The notes under the pieces: model-generated
The model's database searches: none
What the model saw: the letters and a program-made list of their open reading frames with translations, nothing else
What the model was told of the DNA's origin: nothing
Position numbers and translations under genes: made by a program
Assembly: GCF_008297955.1 (NCBI RefSeq)
Contig: NZ_VTPY01000004.1
Span: 372,001 to 436,000 of the forward strand
Length of the DNA: 64,000 bases
Direction: 5' to 3'
Source of the DNA: Billgrantia pellis
GTDB taxonomy: Bacteria; Pseudomonadota; Gammaproteobacteria; Pseudomonadales; Halomonadaceae
In this document: positions 48,975-58,153 of the stretch, in pieces
Position numbering within the stretch: the first letter of the stretch is position 1
How the letters are laid out: the number at the start of each line of letters is the position of its first letter

Positions 48975-50582
48975 ATGCAGCACGATGCCCGTTATTATCC
49001 CAGCCCCTCCCGGAGAATGGCCACGTTCGGAGGTCGCGGCATGGTGGCCACTTCGCAGCCTCTCGGCGCACAGGTCGGCATACACATCCTACAGCAGGGC
49101 GGTAACGCCGTGGATGCGGCGATTGCCACGGCCGCGGCCCTGACGGTGGTAGAGCCGACTTCAAATGGCATTGGCAGTGATGCCTTTGCCATTGTCTGGA
49201 TCGAGGAACAATTGCATGGGCTGAACGCCAGCGGCCCGTCCCCCCAGGCCGCCACCATAGAGGCCGTCAAGGCGCTGGGTCATGAGCGGATGCCCGACCA
49301 TGGGGTGCTGCCGGTCACCGTGCCGGGCGCACCGGCGGCCTGGGCGACGCTGTCTCAGCGCTTTGGCAAGCTGCCCTTCGCTGACCTGCTGGCCCCCGCC
49401 ATCGCCCTGGCGGAAGAAGGATTTCCGATATCCCCGGTCGTCAGCCAGATGTGGGAAGAGGCCTTCGATACTTATCGCCGCAGCCATGATCCAGCGCTGA
49501 AGCCCTGGTTCGATACCTTCGCCCCGAGTGGCCACGCCCCTCGCCCCGGCGAGCGCTGGGCCGCTCCCGATCATGCTCGTTCGCTTCGCACCATCGCCGA
49601 TACTTGCGGCAGGGCATTCTATGAGGGCGAGCTGGCCGAACGCATCGACGCTTTCTTCCGCGAGCAAGGCGGCCTGCTTCGCCGTGAGGATCTGACGAAA
49701 TTCGAGCCCGAGTGGGTCACGCCGATCAGCACGCGCTACCGCGGCCATGACATCTGGGAGATCCCGCCCAACGGCAGTGGGATGATCGCGCTGCAGGCGC
49801 TCGGCATGCTCGAACGCCTGGGGGCGGAGGGACGCGACCCGGTGGAAACCCTACATCGACGTATCGAGGCCACCAAGCTCGCCTATGTCGATGGGCTGCG
49901 CTACATCACCGAGCACAAGGCCATGGGCATCAGCGTGGAGCAACTGCTGGATGATGCCTATCTGCATACCCGCGCCGGCTTGGTCGGAGAGCGCGCGTTG
50001 AACCCGCAGCACGGCGATCCGGTCATGGGCGGCACCGTCTATCTCGCCACCGCCGATAGCGATGGCAACATGGTGTCATTCATACAAAGCAACTATATGG
50101 GCTTCGGCTCGGGCATCGTGGTGCCGGGTACCGGCATCAGCATGCAGAACCGCGGCCGGTCGTTCTCGCTTGACCCCGAGCATGCCAATGCCTTGACGCC
50201 CTGCAAGCGCACCTACCATACCATCATTCCCGGCTTTATCACTTTGCGGGATCGTGCGGTCGGTCCTTTCGGCGTCATGGGCGGGTTCATGCAGCCACAA
50301 GGGCACGTCCAGGTCATCACCGCACTGCTCGACGACCATCTCAATCCGCAGGCGGCGCTGGATATGCCACGCTGGAAGTGGACCGGAGGCAAAAGAATCG
50401 AGGTCGAGCCGCACTTCCCGGATCATCTCGCCCAGGCGCTAGCCCGGCGCGGTCACGACATCGCCAAGGCCAGCGACTCGATCAGCTTCGGCCGCGGCCA
50501 AGTGATCCTGCGCAATGGCGATACGGGGGTCATGTGCGGCGGCACCGAATCGCGCACCGACGGCGCCGTACTGCCCTGGTAG
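48975..50582 (+). CDS. Gamma-glutamyltransferase-family protein
   Basis: 535 residues, an Ntn-hydrolase made as one chain that cuts itself. The large-subunit signatures are QGGNAVDAAIATAAALTVVE near residue 41 and GVLPVTVPGAPAAWATL near 110. The autocleavage point is MGGTVYLATADSDGN with Thr354 as the new N-terminal nucleophile. No signal peptide, unlike periplasmic Ggt, so it should be cytosolic and may act on a gamma-glutamyl or other amide compound brought in by a transporter. GGAATTCGAG precedes the ATG. It lies 65 bp after the chrA-like pair and probably shares its operon. Confidence 0.88.
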   Translation: MQHDARYYPSPSRRMATFGGRGMVATSQPLGAQVGIHILQQGGNAVDAAIATAAALTVVEPTSNGIGSDAFAIVWIEEQLHGLNASGPSPQAATIEAVKALGHERMPDHGVLPVTVPGAPAAWATLSQRFGKLPFADLLAPAIALAEEGFPISPVVSQMWEEAFDTYRRSHDPALKPWFDTFAPSGHAPRPGERWAAPDHARSLRTIADTCGRAFYEGELAERIDAFFREQGGLLRREDLTKFEPEWVTPISTRYRGHDIWEIPPNGSGMIALQALGMLERLGAEGRDPVETLHRRIEATKLAYVDGLRYITEHKAMGISVEQLLDDAYLHTRAGLVGERALNPQHGDPVMGGTVYLATADSDGNMVSFIQSNYMGFGSGIVVPGTGISMQNRGRSFSLDPEHANALTPCKRTYHTIIPGFITLRDRAVGPFGVMGGFMQPQGHVQVITALLDDHLNPQAALDMPRWKWTGGKRIEVEPHFPDHLAQALARRGHDIAKASDSISFGRGQVILRNGDTGVMCGGTESRTDGAVLPW

Positions 50583-50607
50583 TCGCAGTTGACGAACGTG
50601 CCGAGCA

Positions 50608-52002
50608 TCATGAGGCCACGACACGAGCCGGCTGCGAAAGACGTAAAACACTCACCAGCAACGCGGCCAGTGCCACTGCGGCAGCCAACCACAAGGCCAG
50701 CGACACGCTGCCAAAGGGCAACGCCATGATCAGCGCCACCATGGCGGAACCTTGACATTGGCCAAAGGTACGTAGCGATGCCAACACGCCGGAAGCACTG
50801 GCACTCAGCGCCAGCGGAGCGTAGCCGATGATTTCACGATTGTTAGGCGCCTGGAAGAATCCGTAGCCAAGGCCACACAGCAAGGAAGGAAGAAGCAGGT
50901 AGGCAGCCGATCCGGCGGAGCTTAGCCAAGCCAAGCCCGCCATGCCGATAACGAAGAGCACAAGGCCACCTGCCGACAACAGAGCGGGGTCGTACTTGTC
51001 GGCCAAGCGCCCCGCCAACGGTCCCGAAATCAACAAGGCCATTGGCCACGGCGTGAAGAGCAGCGCCGCCTGCAACGGCGACGCATTCATCAAGGTCTGG
51101 TAAAGGAACGGCAGGGCGACGAAGGCCGCTCCCTGCGCAATGAACGCCAGCACGGTGACCACCGAGGCCGAAGTAAAGCGAGGCTCGGCAAAGAGAGAAA
51201 GGGGAACCAGAGGAGCGGGTGCCCGCCCCTGCCGCCACACGAACGCAGCGAAAGCAAGCAGGCTCAGGACGGCCAACCCGATGATCAGGGTATGGCTTTG
51301 ACCATGCCCAAGGCGCTCCATGGCCAACAGGAAGCCTGACATCATCAGCATGGAAAGCAGCGCCCCTGGCCAATCGAACCCCGTACGCCGCCAAGACTCA
51401 TAGGGTAGCGATCGCCAAGCCAGCCAGATCGCCACCAGTCCCACAGGCACGTTGAGCGCGAAGATCCAGTGCCAGCTGGCCATGGACAGAACCACACCCC
51501 CCAAGGACGGGCCGGAAGCCAGGCCGAAGGCAACGACCAGAGCGTTCAGACCGATGGCGTGGCCCAACAGTCGATGCGGGAAAATCTTCCTATAAAGCGA
51601 GGGGCCAAGACTCAGGATCGCCGCTCCTCCCAGCCCCTGCACAACCCGCCAGAACAGTAGCCAACCAAGCCCCATCGCGAGCGAAGCTCCTAGCGCACCC
51701 AGCGTGTACAGCACCAGTCCGCACGAAAAGACCCGCCACTGACCCATGAGATGACTGAGCGCCGCGAAAGAGAGCAGCGATGCCGCGCAGACCAACTGAT
51801 AACTTGTCGCGACCCACACCGCCCGAGATTCAGAAACTTCCAGCGCTGTCGCCAAGGTCGGCAGGGCAATATTCACGAGCCCCAGGTCGAGAACTACCAT
51901 CAAAGTGGCCAGCATAACCACCAGCGTCGCCGACCGGCGCTGCAGCCCGACCATCCCCAGCGCCCCGTCCCCGGGACGCTCCTCGAAAAGTTGTTTCAGC
52001 AC
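50608..52002 (-). CDS. MFS drug-efflux-type transporter
   Basis: 464 residues with 13-14 predicted membrane helices, the DHA2 pattern. Motifs include VVMLATLMVVLDLGLVNIAL (helix 1, Asp in the QacA/EmrB position) and GLVLYTLGALGASLAMGLGW. It would export a small molecule with proton antiport. It is convergent with the ggt operon and divergent from the heme-oxygenase-fold enzyme gene, with one TGGTATACC palindrome 151 bp upstream of its start, so it may belong to the same regulon. Confidence 0.88.
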   Translation of the reverse strand: MLKQLFEERPGDGALGMVGLQRRSATLVVMLATLMVVLDLGLVNIALPTLATALEVSESRAVWVATSYQLVCAASLLSFAALSHLMGQWRVFSCGLVLYTLGALGASLAMGLGWLLFWRVVQGLGGAAILSLGPSLYRKIFPHRLLGHAIGLNALVVAFGLASGPSLGGVVLSMASWHWIFALNVPVGLVAIWLAWRSLPYESWRRTGFDWPGALLSMLMMSGFLLAMERLGHGQSHTLIIGLAVLSLLAFAAFVWRQGRAPAPLVPLSLFAEPRFTSASVVTVLAFIAQGAAFVALPFLYQTLMNASPLQAALLFTPWPMALLISGPLAGRLADKYDPALLSAGGLVLFVIGMAGLAWLSSAGSAAYLLLPSLLCGLGYGFFQAPNNREIIGYAPLALSASASGVLASLRTFGQCQGSAMVALIMALPFGSVSLALWLAAAVALAALLVSVLRLSQPARVVAS

Positions 52003-52152
52003 GGAGAGGCATCTCCGATGAAGCGGAGCAACGCCCGAACCGTCCCGGCCATTACAGACATGGCAGCTTCCTCAACAAGCAATCTTCCGTAACGCATCGG
52101 ATCGCTGACGCACCAGCTCCAGCCCTGACGTGTCTGCACATGCGAAGCGCTA

Positions 52153-52162
52153 TGGTATACCA
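52153..52162. promoter_or_regulatory. Regulon palindrome TGGTATACCA, copy 1
   Basis: Perfect palindrome in the context TATGGTATACCAAA, upstream of the MFS gene. GntR regulators of the FCD type commonly bind short palindromes of this kind. Confidence 0.65.
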
Positions 52163-52374
52163 AAGACAATCGCATGCCTACACGGACTGCAGGCTTGGCG
52201 CTTCCTCGGGCATCCTTAAAAATCGAGCCGCCTCGTGAGAGGGCAGGCTGCCGCCGAAATCTTGGTTCGCCAATACCTCAAGAGCCTCTGTATCGCCCTG
52301 GAGGCGCATTCCCCTGGATCAATGAAGTCTTGACAGCCCAGGAGAGCGCACACTAGTCTGACTCACATGGTTCT

Positions 52375-52384
52375 TGGTATACCA
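52375..52384. promoter_or_regulatory. Regulon palindrome TGGTATACCA, copy 2
   Basis: Perfect palindrome in the context TCTTGGTATACCATGA, 129 bp upstream of the start of the heme-oxygenase-fold enzyme gene. Confidence 0.65.
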
Positions 52385-52512
52385 TGAGCCATAACGGAGA
52401 CAGGGCAAATACAAAAAGACAAAAGTCGCCTGCCTGCTCCCGATTCCTTTGGCTGACAACCGTAAAACCATGCCGCGCCTCGAAGCGTGCCGGCAACCAA
52501 GGAGATCTCCCC

Positions 52513-53244
52513 ATGGCACAGTTGATGAACCGCGATGAATTCCGTACCGCCCTGGAAGACGCCATCAAGGGCAAGAGCGCCAACAAGGCCCCGTTCAGCG
52601 TGGCTTGGGCCAGCGGCAAGCTGTCTCGCGATCACCTCGCCCGCTGGGCCGAGAACCACTACCACTACGTCGGCCCGTTCGCCGACTACCTGGCGTACAT
52701 CTACGCCAACACACCGGACACCTACACCGAGGCCAAGGATTTCCTGCTGCAGAACATGTACGAGGAAGAGCTTGGCGGCGATCGCCATACCGATCTGCTG
52801 ATCCGCTTCGCCGAGGCCTGCGGCACCACGCGTGAGCGCGTAGAAAACCCCGACAACATGTCACCGACCACTCGTGGCCTGCAAAGCTGGTGCTATGCCG
52901 TGGCCATGCGCGAGCACCCGGTGGTCGCCGTGGCGGCGCTGGTGGTCGGCCTGGAGTCCCAGGTGCCCTCGATCTACCGCAAGCAGACCCCGACCCTGCG
53001 CGAGAAGTACGGCTTCACCGATGAAGAGGTCGAATTCTTCGACCTGCACATCGTCTCCGACGAGATCCACGGCGAGCGCGGCTATCAGATCGTGCTGGAG
53101 CACGCCGACACCGTCGAGCTGCAGCAGCGCTGCCTGAAGATCTGCGAGATCGGCGCCCAGATGCGGCTGCTCTACACCACCGCGCTGTACTACGACTACG
53201 TCGCCGGCGACCTGCCCCTCACCGAGCTCGACATGGCGGCCTGA
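52513..53244 (+). CDS. Heme-oxygenase-fold (TenA/PqqC/CADD-like) di-iron enzyme
   Basis: 243 residues, all-helical. The iron ligands of heme-oxygenase-like di-iron oxidases (CADD, BesC, UndA) are all present at correct spacing: Glu85 and His92 in EEELGGDRH, Glu148 in VVGLESQVP, and His179, Asp183, His186 in HIVSDEIHGERG. TenA and PqqC lack this full set, so an O2-using di-iron oxygenase or oxidase is more likely than thiaminase or PQQ synthesis. AAGGAGATC precedes the ATG; a longer in-frame start at 52384 lies over an operator. It heads an operon with aldehyde dehydrogenase, ferredoxin reductase and ferredoxin genes that could supply electrons and process the product. Confidence 0.88.
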   Translation: MAQLMNRDEFRTALEDAIKGKSANKAPFSVAWASGKLSRDHLARWAENHYHYVGPFADYLAYIYANTPDTYTEAKDFLLQNMYEEELGGDRHTDLLIRFAEACGTTRERVENPDNMSPTTRGLQSWCYAVAMREHPVVAVAALVVGLESQVPSIYRKQTPTLREKYGFTDEEVEFFDLHIVSDEIHGERGYQIVLEHADTVELQQRCLKICEIGAQMRLLYTTALYYDYVAGDLPLTELDMAA

Positions 53245-53371
53245 GCGAGGCCCTGCCTCACCCGCCCCGCGCTTTCGCGTCTGCCGGCCCGGCGCCGGCA
53301 GATGCCCATCGCGCGACACGGGCCATGACGAAGCCAGCGACGACAGCCAGTGACGACAAGAGGTAAGCGTC

Positions 53372-54826
53372 TTGGATAACGCAACCCAGTTTCTCAACTA
53401 CATCGACGGCCAGTGGGTCGCCAGCGGCTCGGGGAACACCTTCGAGAACCGCAACCCCGCCGACCAGGACGACCTGCTCGGCCTGTTCCAGGCCAGCACC
53501 GTAGAGGACGCGCGCCGGGCCATCGCGGCGGCCGACCGCGCCTTCGCCGAGTGGCGGGCCACGCCGATCTCGCAGCGCGCCAGGCTCCTCAATCGCGCCG
53601 CCGACTATCTGATGGAGAATGTCGAGCAGTTCGCCCGGGAGCTGACCCGCGAGGAAGGAAAGCTGCTGGCCAACAGCCGCGACGAGATAGCCCGCTCCGC
53701 CCAGACCCTGCGCTTCTACGCGGTGGAAGGCCAGACCATCACCGGCGAGACCTTCCCCCAGGACGATGCCAGGATGACGGTCTATACCCAGCGCGAACCG
53801 CTCGGCGTGGCGACCATCATCACGCCGTGGAACTTCCCGATCTCGATCCCGGCACGCAAGATCGCCCCAGCGCTGATCACCGGCAACACCGTGGTCTTCA
53901 AGCCCTCTTCCGATGCCCCGCTGATCGGTTACCGCCTGGCCGAAGCCCTGCATCATGCCGGCGTACCGACCGGAGTCTTCAACTTCATCACCGGCGCCGC
54001 TTCGGCGATCGGCGAGGAGATCACCGCCAACCCGGTGGTCAAGGCGATCTCCTTCACCGGCTCCACCGCCGCCGGCGAGCGCATCCACCGCGCCGCGGCC
54101 ATGGCCACCCGCACCCAGATGGAGCTCGGCGGAAAGAACCCGCTGATCGTGCTGGAAGATGCCGACATCGACACCGCGGTCGACCTGACCGTGAAGGGCG
54201 GTTTCTCGCTCACCGGGCAAGCCTGCACCGGCACCAGCCGGGTGCTGATCGCGCGCTCGTGCAAGGAGGCGTATCTCGCCCGCCTGGTGGAAAAGGTCAA
54301 GACGCTGAAGATCGGCAACGGCATGACCGAGGGCACCCAGATCGGTCCGCTGGCGACCCGTCAGCAGCTTGACACCGTGCTCGGCTACATCGAGACGGGC
54401 AGAAAGGAAGCCACCCACGTCCACGGCGGCGAGCACCTCGCCGAAGGCGACTACGCCAAGGGCTTCTACGTCACACCGGCGATCTTCAGCGACGTGACCC
54501 AGGAGATGCGCATCGCCCGCGAGGAGATCTTCGGCCCGGTCGTGGCGGTGATCGAGATCGACGATTACGAGGACGCCATCGCCAAGGCCAACGATACGCC
54601 CTATGGGCTCTCCGCCGCCTTGGTGACGAAGAACTTCGATTATATCCAGCGCTTCCCGCTCGATATCCAGGCCGGCACGGTGAAGATCAACCGCACCACC
54701 ACCGGCAACCTGGTCAACGCCCCCTTCGGCGGACTGAAGCAATCGAGCACCTCGACTTTCCGTGAATCGGGGCGCGCCGGTCTGGACTTCTTCACCCAGA
54801 GCAAGACCGTCTACCTCGGCTGCTGA
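53372..54826 (+). CDS. NAD(P)+-dependent aldehyde dehydrogenase
   Basis: 484 residues starting at a TTG codon with AGAGGTAAG upstream; no ATG fits the conserved N-terminus NYIDGQWVASGSGNTFENRN. Motifs: oxyanion TPWNFP near 151, FTGSTAAGERIH near 228, general base Glu251 in MELGGKNP, nucleophile Cys285 in GQACTGTS. It should oxidise an aldehyde made by the upstream enzyme to an acid. The closest familiar relatives are 2,5-dioxovalerate and succinate-semialdehyde dehydrogenases, but the substrate cannot be fixed. Confidence 0.92.
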   Translation: MDNATQFLNYIDGQWVASGSGNTFENRNPADQDDLLGLFQASTVEDARRAIAAADRAFAEWRATPISQRARLLNRAADYLMENVEQFARELTREEGKLLANSRDEIARSAQTLRFYAVEGQTITGETFPQDDARMTVYTQREPLGVATIITPWNFPISIPARKIAPALITGNTVVFKPSSDAPLIGYRLAEALHHAGVPTGVFNFITGAASAIGEEITANPVVKAISFTGSTAAGERIHRAAAMATRTQMELGGKNPLIVLEDADIDTAVDLTVKGGFSLTGQACTGTSRVLIARSCKEAYLARLVEKVKTLKIGNGMTEGTQIGPLATRQQLDTVLGYIETGRKEATHVHGGEHLAEGDYAKGFYVTPAIFSDVTQEMRIAREEIFGPVVAVIEIDDYEDAIAKANDTPYGLSAALVTKNFDYIQRFPLDIQAGTVKINRTTTGNLVNAPFGGLKQSSTSTFRESGRAGLDFFTQSKTVYLGC

Positions 54827-54861
54827 CCCCTACAACGACAACCTGACGACAAGGTGATCCG

Positions 54862-55341
54862 ATGAAACAGGTATTTCGACTGGAACTGGAAGAAGCCAAG
54901 CTGATGGTGGAAGCCGCCAAGCAGCGCTCCGAGGAGATCGGCGTGCTGGAAACCATCTGCGTGGTGGACGACGGCGGCTACCCGCTGGCCATGGAGCGCA
55001 TGAACGGCGCTCGCGTCACCGGCCCGCAGATCGCCTGGAACAAGGCCTTCACCGCCGCCGGCCACAAGCGCTCGACCCACCTGTTCAACAGCGCTCCCAA
55101 CGGCCCCGCCCTGCCGGGCAACGAAGCCTTCGGCATCCAGTGGAGCTTCGAGGGCAAGTTCGCCGTGTTCGTCGGCGGCTTCCCCATCGTGGTCGATGGC
55201 GAGGTGATCGGCGGCGTGGGCCTGAGCGGCGGCAACGGCGAGCAGGACACCCAGGCTGGCCTCGCCGCGCTAAAGGCCCTTCAGGACCATCTGCGCGAGT
55301 CGGGCCATGAGGTGATGGTCGAGGCCGACATCAAGAAGTGA
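54862..55341 (+). CDS. GlcG/HbpS-family heme-binding-like protein
   Basis: 159 residues: LELEEAKLMVEAAKQRSEEI, then VVDDGGYPLAMERMNGAR and WNKAFTAAGHKRST, ending with DGEVIGGVGLSGGNGEQDTQ. This is the complete GlcG/PduO-C/HbpS fold. The family often accompanies oxidation pathways (GlcG beside glycolate oxidase) and may bind heme or corrin; its biochemical role is poorly known. No signal peptide. It starts 35 bp after the aldehyde dehydrogenase gene. Confidence 0.92.
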   Translation: MKQVFRLELEEAKLMVEAAKQRSEEIGVLETICVVDDGGYPLAMERMNGARVTGPQIAWNKAFTAAGHKRSTHLFNSAPNGPALPGNEAFGIQWSFEGKFAVFVGGFPIVVDGEVIGGVGLSGGNGEQDTQAGLAALKALQDHLRESGHEVMVEADIKK

Positions 55342-55471
55342 GCCCTACGGCTCCGACGATAGCGTCGGCAAGCGGCCATGCCTCTTGCCGACCCCTGACG
55401 AACGGCCAAGCGCCGACACCCGGCAGACAACGATAAGACTGCCTGACACGGGTGCGCTCGAGGAGGCTGCC

Positions 55472-56488
55472 ATGAGCTACCGTATTACTCTCTCCGAATC
55501 CTCCGACTCCTTCGAAACCCAGCCGGGAGAGCCGCTGCTCGAGGCCGCCGAGCGCGCGGGCTTTCCGCTCGTGCACGACTGCCGCTTCGGTGGTTGCGGC
55601 GCCTGCCGCGTCAAGCTGCTGGAGGGCCGCGTCGAATACGAGGAGTTTCCCTTCGGACTGACCGAGGAGGAAGCCGGGGAAGGCTACGCCCTGGCCTGTC
55701 AGGCCCGGGCCTGCAGCGACCTGACCATCAGCGCCAGCCTGCTGCCGGAAGGGCACGTGCCCGCCGATTTCCATGTCGCCACCATCGAGCGGTTGGACAA
55801 GCTTAGCCACGACGTGACCCACCTGGTGCTGCGGATTCCCACGGCGAGCGAGGTGCTGTTCCATCCGGGCCAGTACCTCAACGTGATGCTCGACGACGGC
55901 AGTCCGCGCAGCTTCTCGATGGCCTCGCCACCCAACGGCGAGCTGTTCGACCTGCATATACGCCGCGTTCCGGGCGGCTATTTCACCGGCCGCCTCGAAA
56001 CCCACTACCAGCCCGGCGACACCCTGGACGTGGAGCTGCCGCTGGGCGCCTTCCGCCACGACGCCACGAGCCCCCGCGAGTTGCTGATGGTGGCCGGCGG
56101 CACGGGCCTGGCGCCGATCAAGAGCATCATCGAATCGCTCAAGGACGATCCGCTACGCCCCGGCATCGCCCTCTACTGGGGCGTGCGTCGCGCCGAGGAT
56201 CTCTACCTGGACGAGCAGCTGCGCCACTGGGCACGCACGCTGCCCGACTTCCGCTACGTGCCGGTGCTCTCTGAGCCCGACCCGCAGTGGGGCGGACGCC
56301 GTGGCTTCGTTCACCAAGCCGTATGCGAGGATCATGATGACCTTTCGGCCTTCGACGCCTACCTGTGCGGCCCGCCGCCGATGATCGCCGCCGCCAAGAC
56401 GAGCTTTTCCCAGCGCGGCCTCGACGTCGAACGGATCTTTGCCGACAGCTTCAACTTCACTCATGAGCTCGACGGCAGCGTGGCCTGA
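55472..56488 (+). CDS. Oxygenase-type reductase: 2Fe-2S plus FAD/NAD domains
   Basis: 338 residues from ATG 55472 (CGAGGAGGC upstream). Order: plant-type 2Fe-2S domain with Cys37, Cys42, Cys45 and Cys76 (CRFGGCGACRVK ... ALACQ), FAD domain with RSFSMASPP, and NAD domain with VAGGTGLAPIKSI and the end LCGPPPMI. This is the layout of reductase components of ring-hydroxylating oxygenases and methane/toluene monooxygenases (BenC, XylZ, MmoC). It would carry electrons from NADH to a ferredoxin or directly to the di-iron enzyme of the operon. Confidence 0.93.
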   Translation: MSYRITLSESSDSFETQPGEPLLEAAERAGFPLVHDCRFGGCGACRVKLLEGRVEYEEFPFGLTEEEAGEGYALACQARACSDLTISASLLPEGHVPADFHVATIERLDKLSHDVTHLVLRIPTASEVLFHPGQYLNVMLDDGSPRSFSMASPPNGELFDLHIRRVPGGYFTGRLETHYQPGDTLDVELPLGAFRHDATSPRELLMVAGGTGLAPIKSIIESLKDDPLRPGIALYWGVRRAEDLYLDEQLRHWARTLPDFRYVPVLSEPDPQWGGRRGFVHQAVCEDHDDLSAFDAYLCGPPPMIAAAKTSFSQRGLDVERIFADSFNFTHELDGSVA

Positions 56489-56518
56489 GGCATCACCCTA
56501 TCTAGCGAGGTAATCGAC

Positions 56519-56857
56519 ATGCCGGATATCACTTTCCTTACCAACGACGGCAAGGTCGTCAGCGCTCCCGAGGACGCCAACCTGTTGCGCGTATCGCTGC
56601 GCGAAAAGGGCGGCATTCCGTTCAAGTGCGGTGGCGGCCTGTGCGGTACCTGCAAGTGCCTCATCGAGGAGGGCCGTGAGAACACCGACGCGGTGAAGAA
56701 AAAAGAAGAGAAACTGCTCTCCGCCGAGGAACTCGAACAGGGCTACCGACTGGCCTGCCAGACCTTCCTCAAGGGCGACGTCAAGGTCTCCTGGGAGGAG
56801 GCTCTCAAGGGCGCCACTACCGGTGCGCGCCAGGTTAGCCCCAAGGCAGAGGCATGA
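56519..56857 (+). CDS. 2Fe-2S ferredoxin
   Basis: 112 residues, plant-type fold. Cluster ligands Cys37, Cys42 and Cys45 in CGGGLCGTCKC and Cys80 in RLACQTF, plus an extra Cys47. The helical insert NTDAVKKKEEKLLSAEELEQ is shared with the ferredoxin encoded at 63539. It probably passes electrons from the reductase encoded just upstream. Its stop overlaps an ATG at 56854 (ATGA), coupling it to the next gene. Confidence 0.92.
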   Translation: MPDITFLTNDGKVVSAPEDANLLRVSLREKGGIPFKCGGGLCGTCKCLIEEGRENTDAVKKKEEKLLSAEELEQGYRLACQTFLKGDVKVSWEEALKGATTGARQVSPKAEA

Positions 56858-56865
56858 GGCAAGCG

Positions 56866-57684
56866 ATGACGAATAAGCCTAGGACTCGAGTGGGACTCAT
56901 CGGCTACGGCACGGCGGGCAAGGACGTCGTCGAGGCCATCCTCGCCAACCAGGCGGGCGATACCCGCCTGGTGTCCGTGCTGGTGCGCGACGCCGGCAAG
57001 TACACCGGCATTTCCCTGGAAGGCTGCCAGATCACCGACAGCGAAGAAGCCTTCTTCACCAGCCGCCCCGACGTGGTGGTCGAGACTGCGGGGCATGACG
57101 CCGTGATCCACTACGCCGAGAAGTCGCTCGTCAACGGCAGCGATTTCATGGTGGTTTCCGTCGGCGCCTTCTGCGACCAGGCGCTGCATGACCGGGTGCT
57201 GGAGAGCGCCAGCCGGCATGGTAGGCGAGTACTGGTGCCCTCGGCAGCGATCGCCGGACTCGACCGCATCGCTGCCGCCGCCCAGGGCCCGCTGGAGCGG
57301 GTCACGCTGACCACTCGCAAGCCGGTGAAAGCCTGGCGCGGCACCTTTGCCGAAGAGGTGGTCGATCTCGACACGGTGACGCAACCGACGGTGATCTTCG
57401 AGGGCAACGCCCGCGAGTCGTCGCGTGTATTTCCCGAGAGCGTCAACGTCTCGGCAGCGCTGAGCCTGGCCGGTGTGGGATTCGAGGCCACCGAGGTGCG
57501 CGTACTGGTCGACCCCACCATCGACAAGAACGTGCACGAAGTTTCCGCCAAGGGCCTGTTCGGTGAGGTTCGCATCGAGGTGCAGAACACACCGTCGCCG
57601 AACAATCCCAAGACCGGCTACATCGTCGCCATGAGTGTTGCCCGGGCGCTGAGGAACCTCACCGCCCCGCTCGTCATCGGCTAG
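56866..57684 (+). CDS. Aspartate dehydrogenase-like protein (NadX family)
   Basis: 272 residues from ATG 56866, which has GAGG 6 bases upstream; an ATG at 56854 overlapping the ferredoxin stop is the alternative. Rossmann motif VGLIGYGTAGKDVVEAI at about 8-24, then DVVVETAGHDAVIHYAEKSL, VGAFCDQALHD and the catalytic-His segment DPTIDKNVHEVSA. NadX oxidises L-aspartate to iminosuccinate or runs in reverse. In a catabolic operon it may release ammonia from aspartate or a related amino acid. Confidence 0.9.
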   Translation: MTNKPRTRVGLIGYGTAGKDVVEAILANQAGDTRLVSVLVRDAGKYTGISLEGCQITDSEEAFFTSRPDVVVETAGHDAVIHYAEKSLVNGSDFMVVSVGAFCDQALHDRVLESASRHGRRVLVPSAAIAGLDRIAAAAQGPLERVTLTTRKPVKAWRGTFAEEVVDLDTVTQPTVIFEGNARESSRVFPESVNVSAALSLAGVGFEATEVRVLVDPTIDKNVHEVSAKGLFGEVRIEVQNTPSPNNPKTGYIVAMSVARALRNLTAPLVIG

Positions 57685-57767
57685 CCTCACGGGGCGGAGC
57701 CAGGCCCCGACCCGGAGGCCAAGCAGAGAAAATCGATCACACTCTCATGCTCAAGGAGCTCGACAAG

Positions 57768-58058
57768 ATGGGAAAAGCCTATTGGGTCTCTTGCTATCGT
57801 GAAATAAAAGATACCGAGAAGTATGCCAGCTACATAAAGCTTGCAGTCCCCGCCATCACCGCTGGCGGCGGCATCTTCCTGGCGCGTGATGTGGCCGCTT
57901 TTGCCTATGAGTACGGCCGAAAGGATCGCACCATCATCATCGAGTTTCCGGATATCGATAGCGCACGCGCGACACACGATGGGAAGGCTTACGGGGCCGC
58001 GCTGGAGGCTCTCGGCGATGGCGCGGTCAGGGATATCCGTCTCGTCGAAGGAGCTTAA
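57768..58058 (+). CDS. DUF1330-family protein
   Basis: 96 residues: MGKAYWVSCYREIKDTEKYA, SYIKLAVPAITAGGGIFLARD, then YGRKDRTIIIEFPDIDSARA. This is the dimeric ferredoxin-like DUF1330 fold, of unknown function. The start at 57768 has AAGGAG 10 bases upstream; an ATG at 57747 would add seven residues. Last gene of the operon that begins at 52513; a perfect hairpin follows. Confidence 0.88.
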   Translation: MGKAYWVSCYREIKDTEKYASYIKLAVPAITAGGGIFLARDVAAFAYEYGRKDRTIIIEFPDIDSARATHDGKAYGAALEALGDGAVRDIRLVEGA

Positions 58059-58103
58059 ACGAGGAGAACCGAGCCGACGCCTTGCCATCCATCAAACGGA
58101 AAA

Positions 58104-58137
58104 CGCGAACCGGGCGCCTCCCAGCGCCCGGTTCGCG
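58104..58137. terminator. Bidirectional terminator between convergent genes
   Basis: CGCGAACCGGGCGC (58104-58117) pairs perfectly with GCGCCCGGTTCGCG (58124-58137). It separates the catabolic operon from the convergent GntR gene and could serve both. Confidence 0.8.
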
Positions 58138-58153
58138 TGTAGGGAATGCTCGG

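Larger units (their letters stand above)
52003..52512. other. Divergent control region with two regulon palindromes
   Basis: 510 bp without a supported gene; a frame at 52174-52356 has no ribosome-binding site and no recognisable content. The region separates the MFS gene from the catabolic operon starting at 52513 and holds two copies of the TGGTATACCA palindrome, listed separately. Confidence 0.6.

Noticed and set aside
52513..53244. Annotation as TenA thiaminase or PqqC
   Set aside because: The full set of six di-iron ligands of the HDO group is present, and no thiamine or PQQ genes are near.
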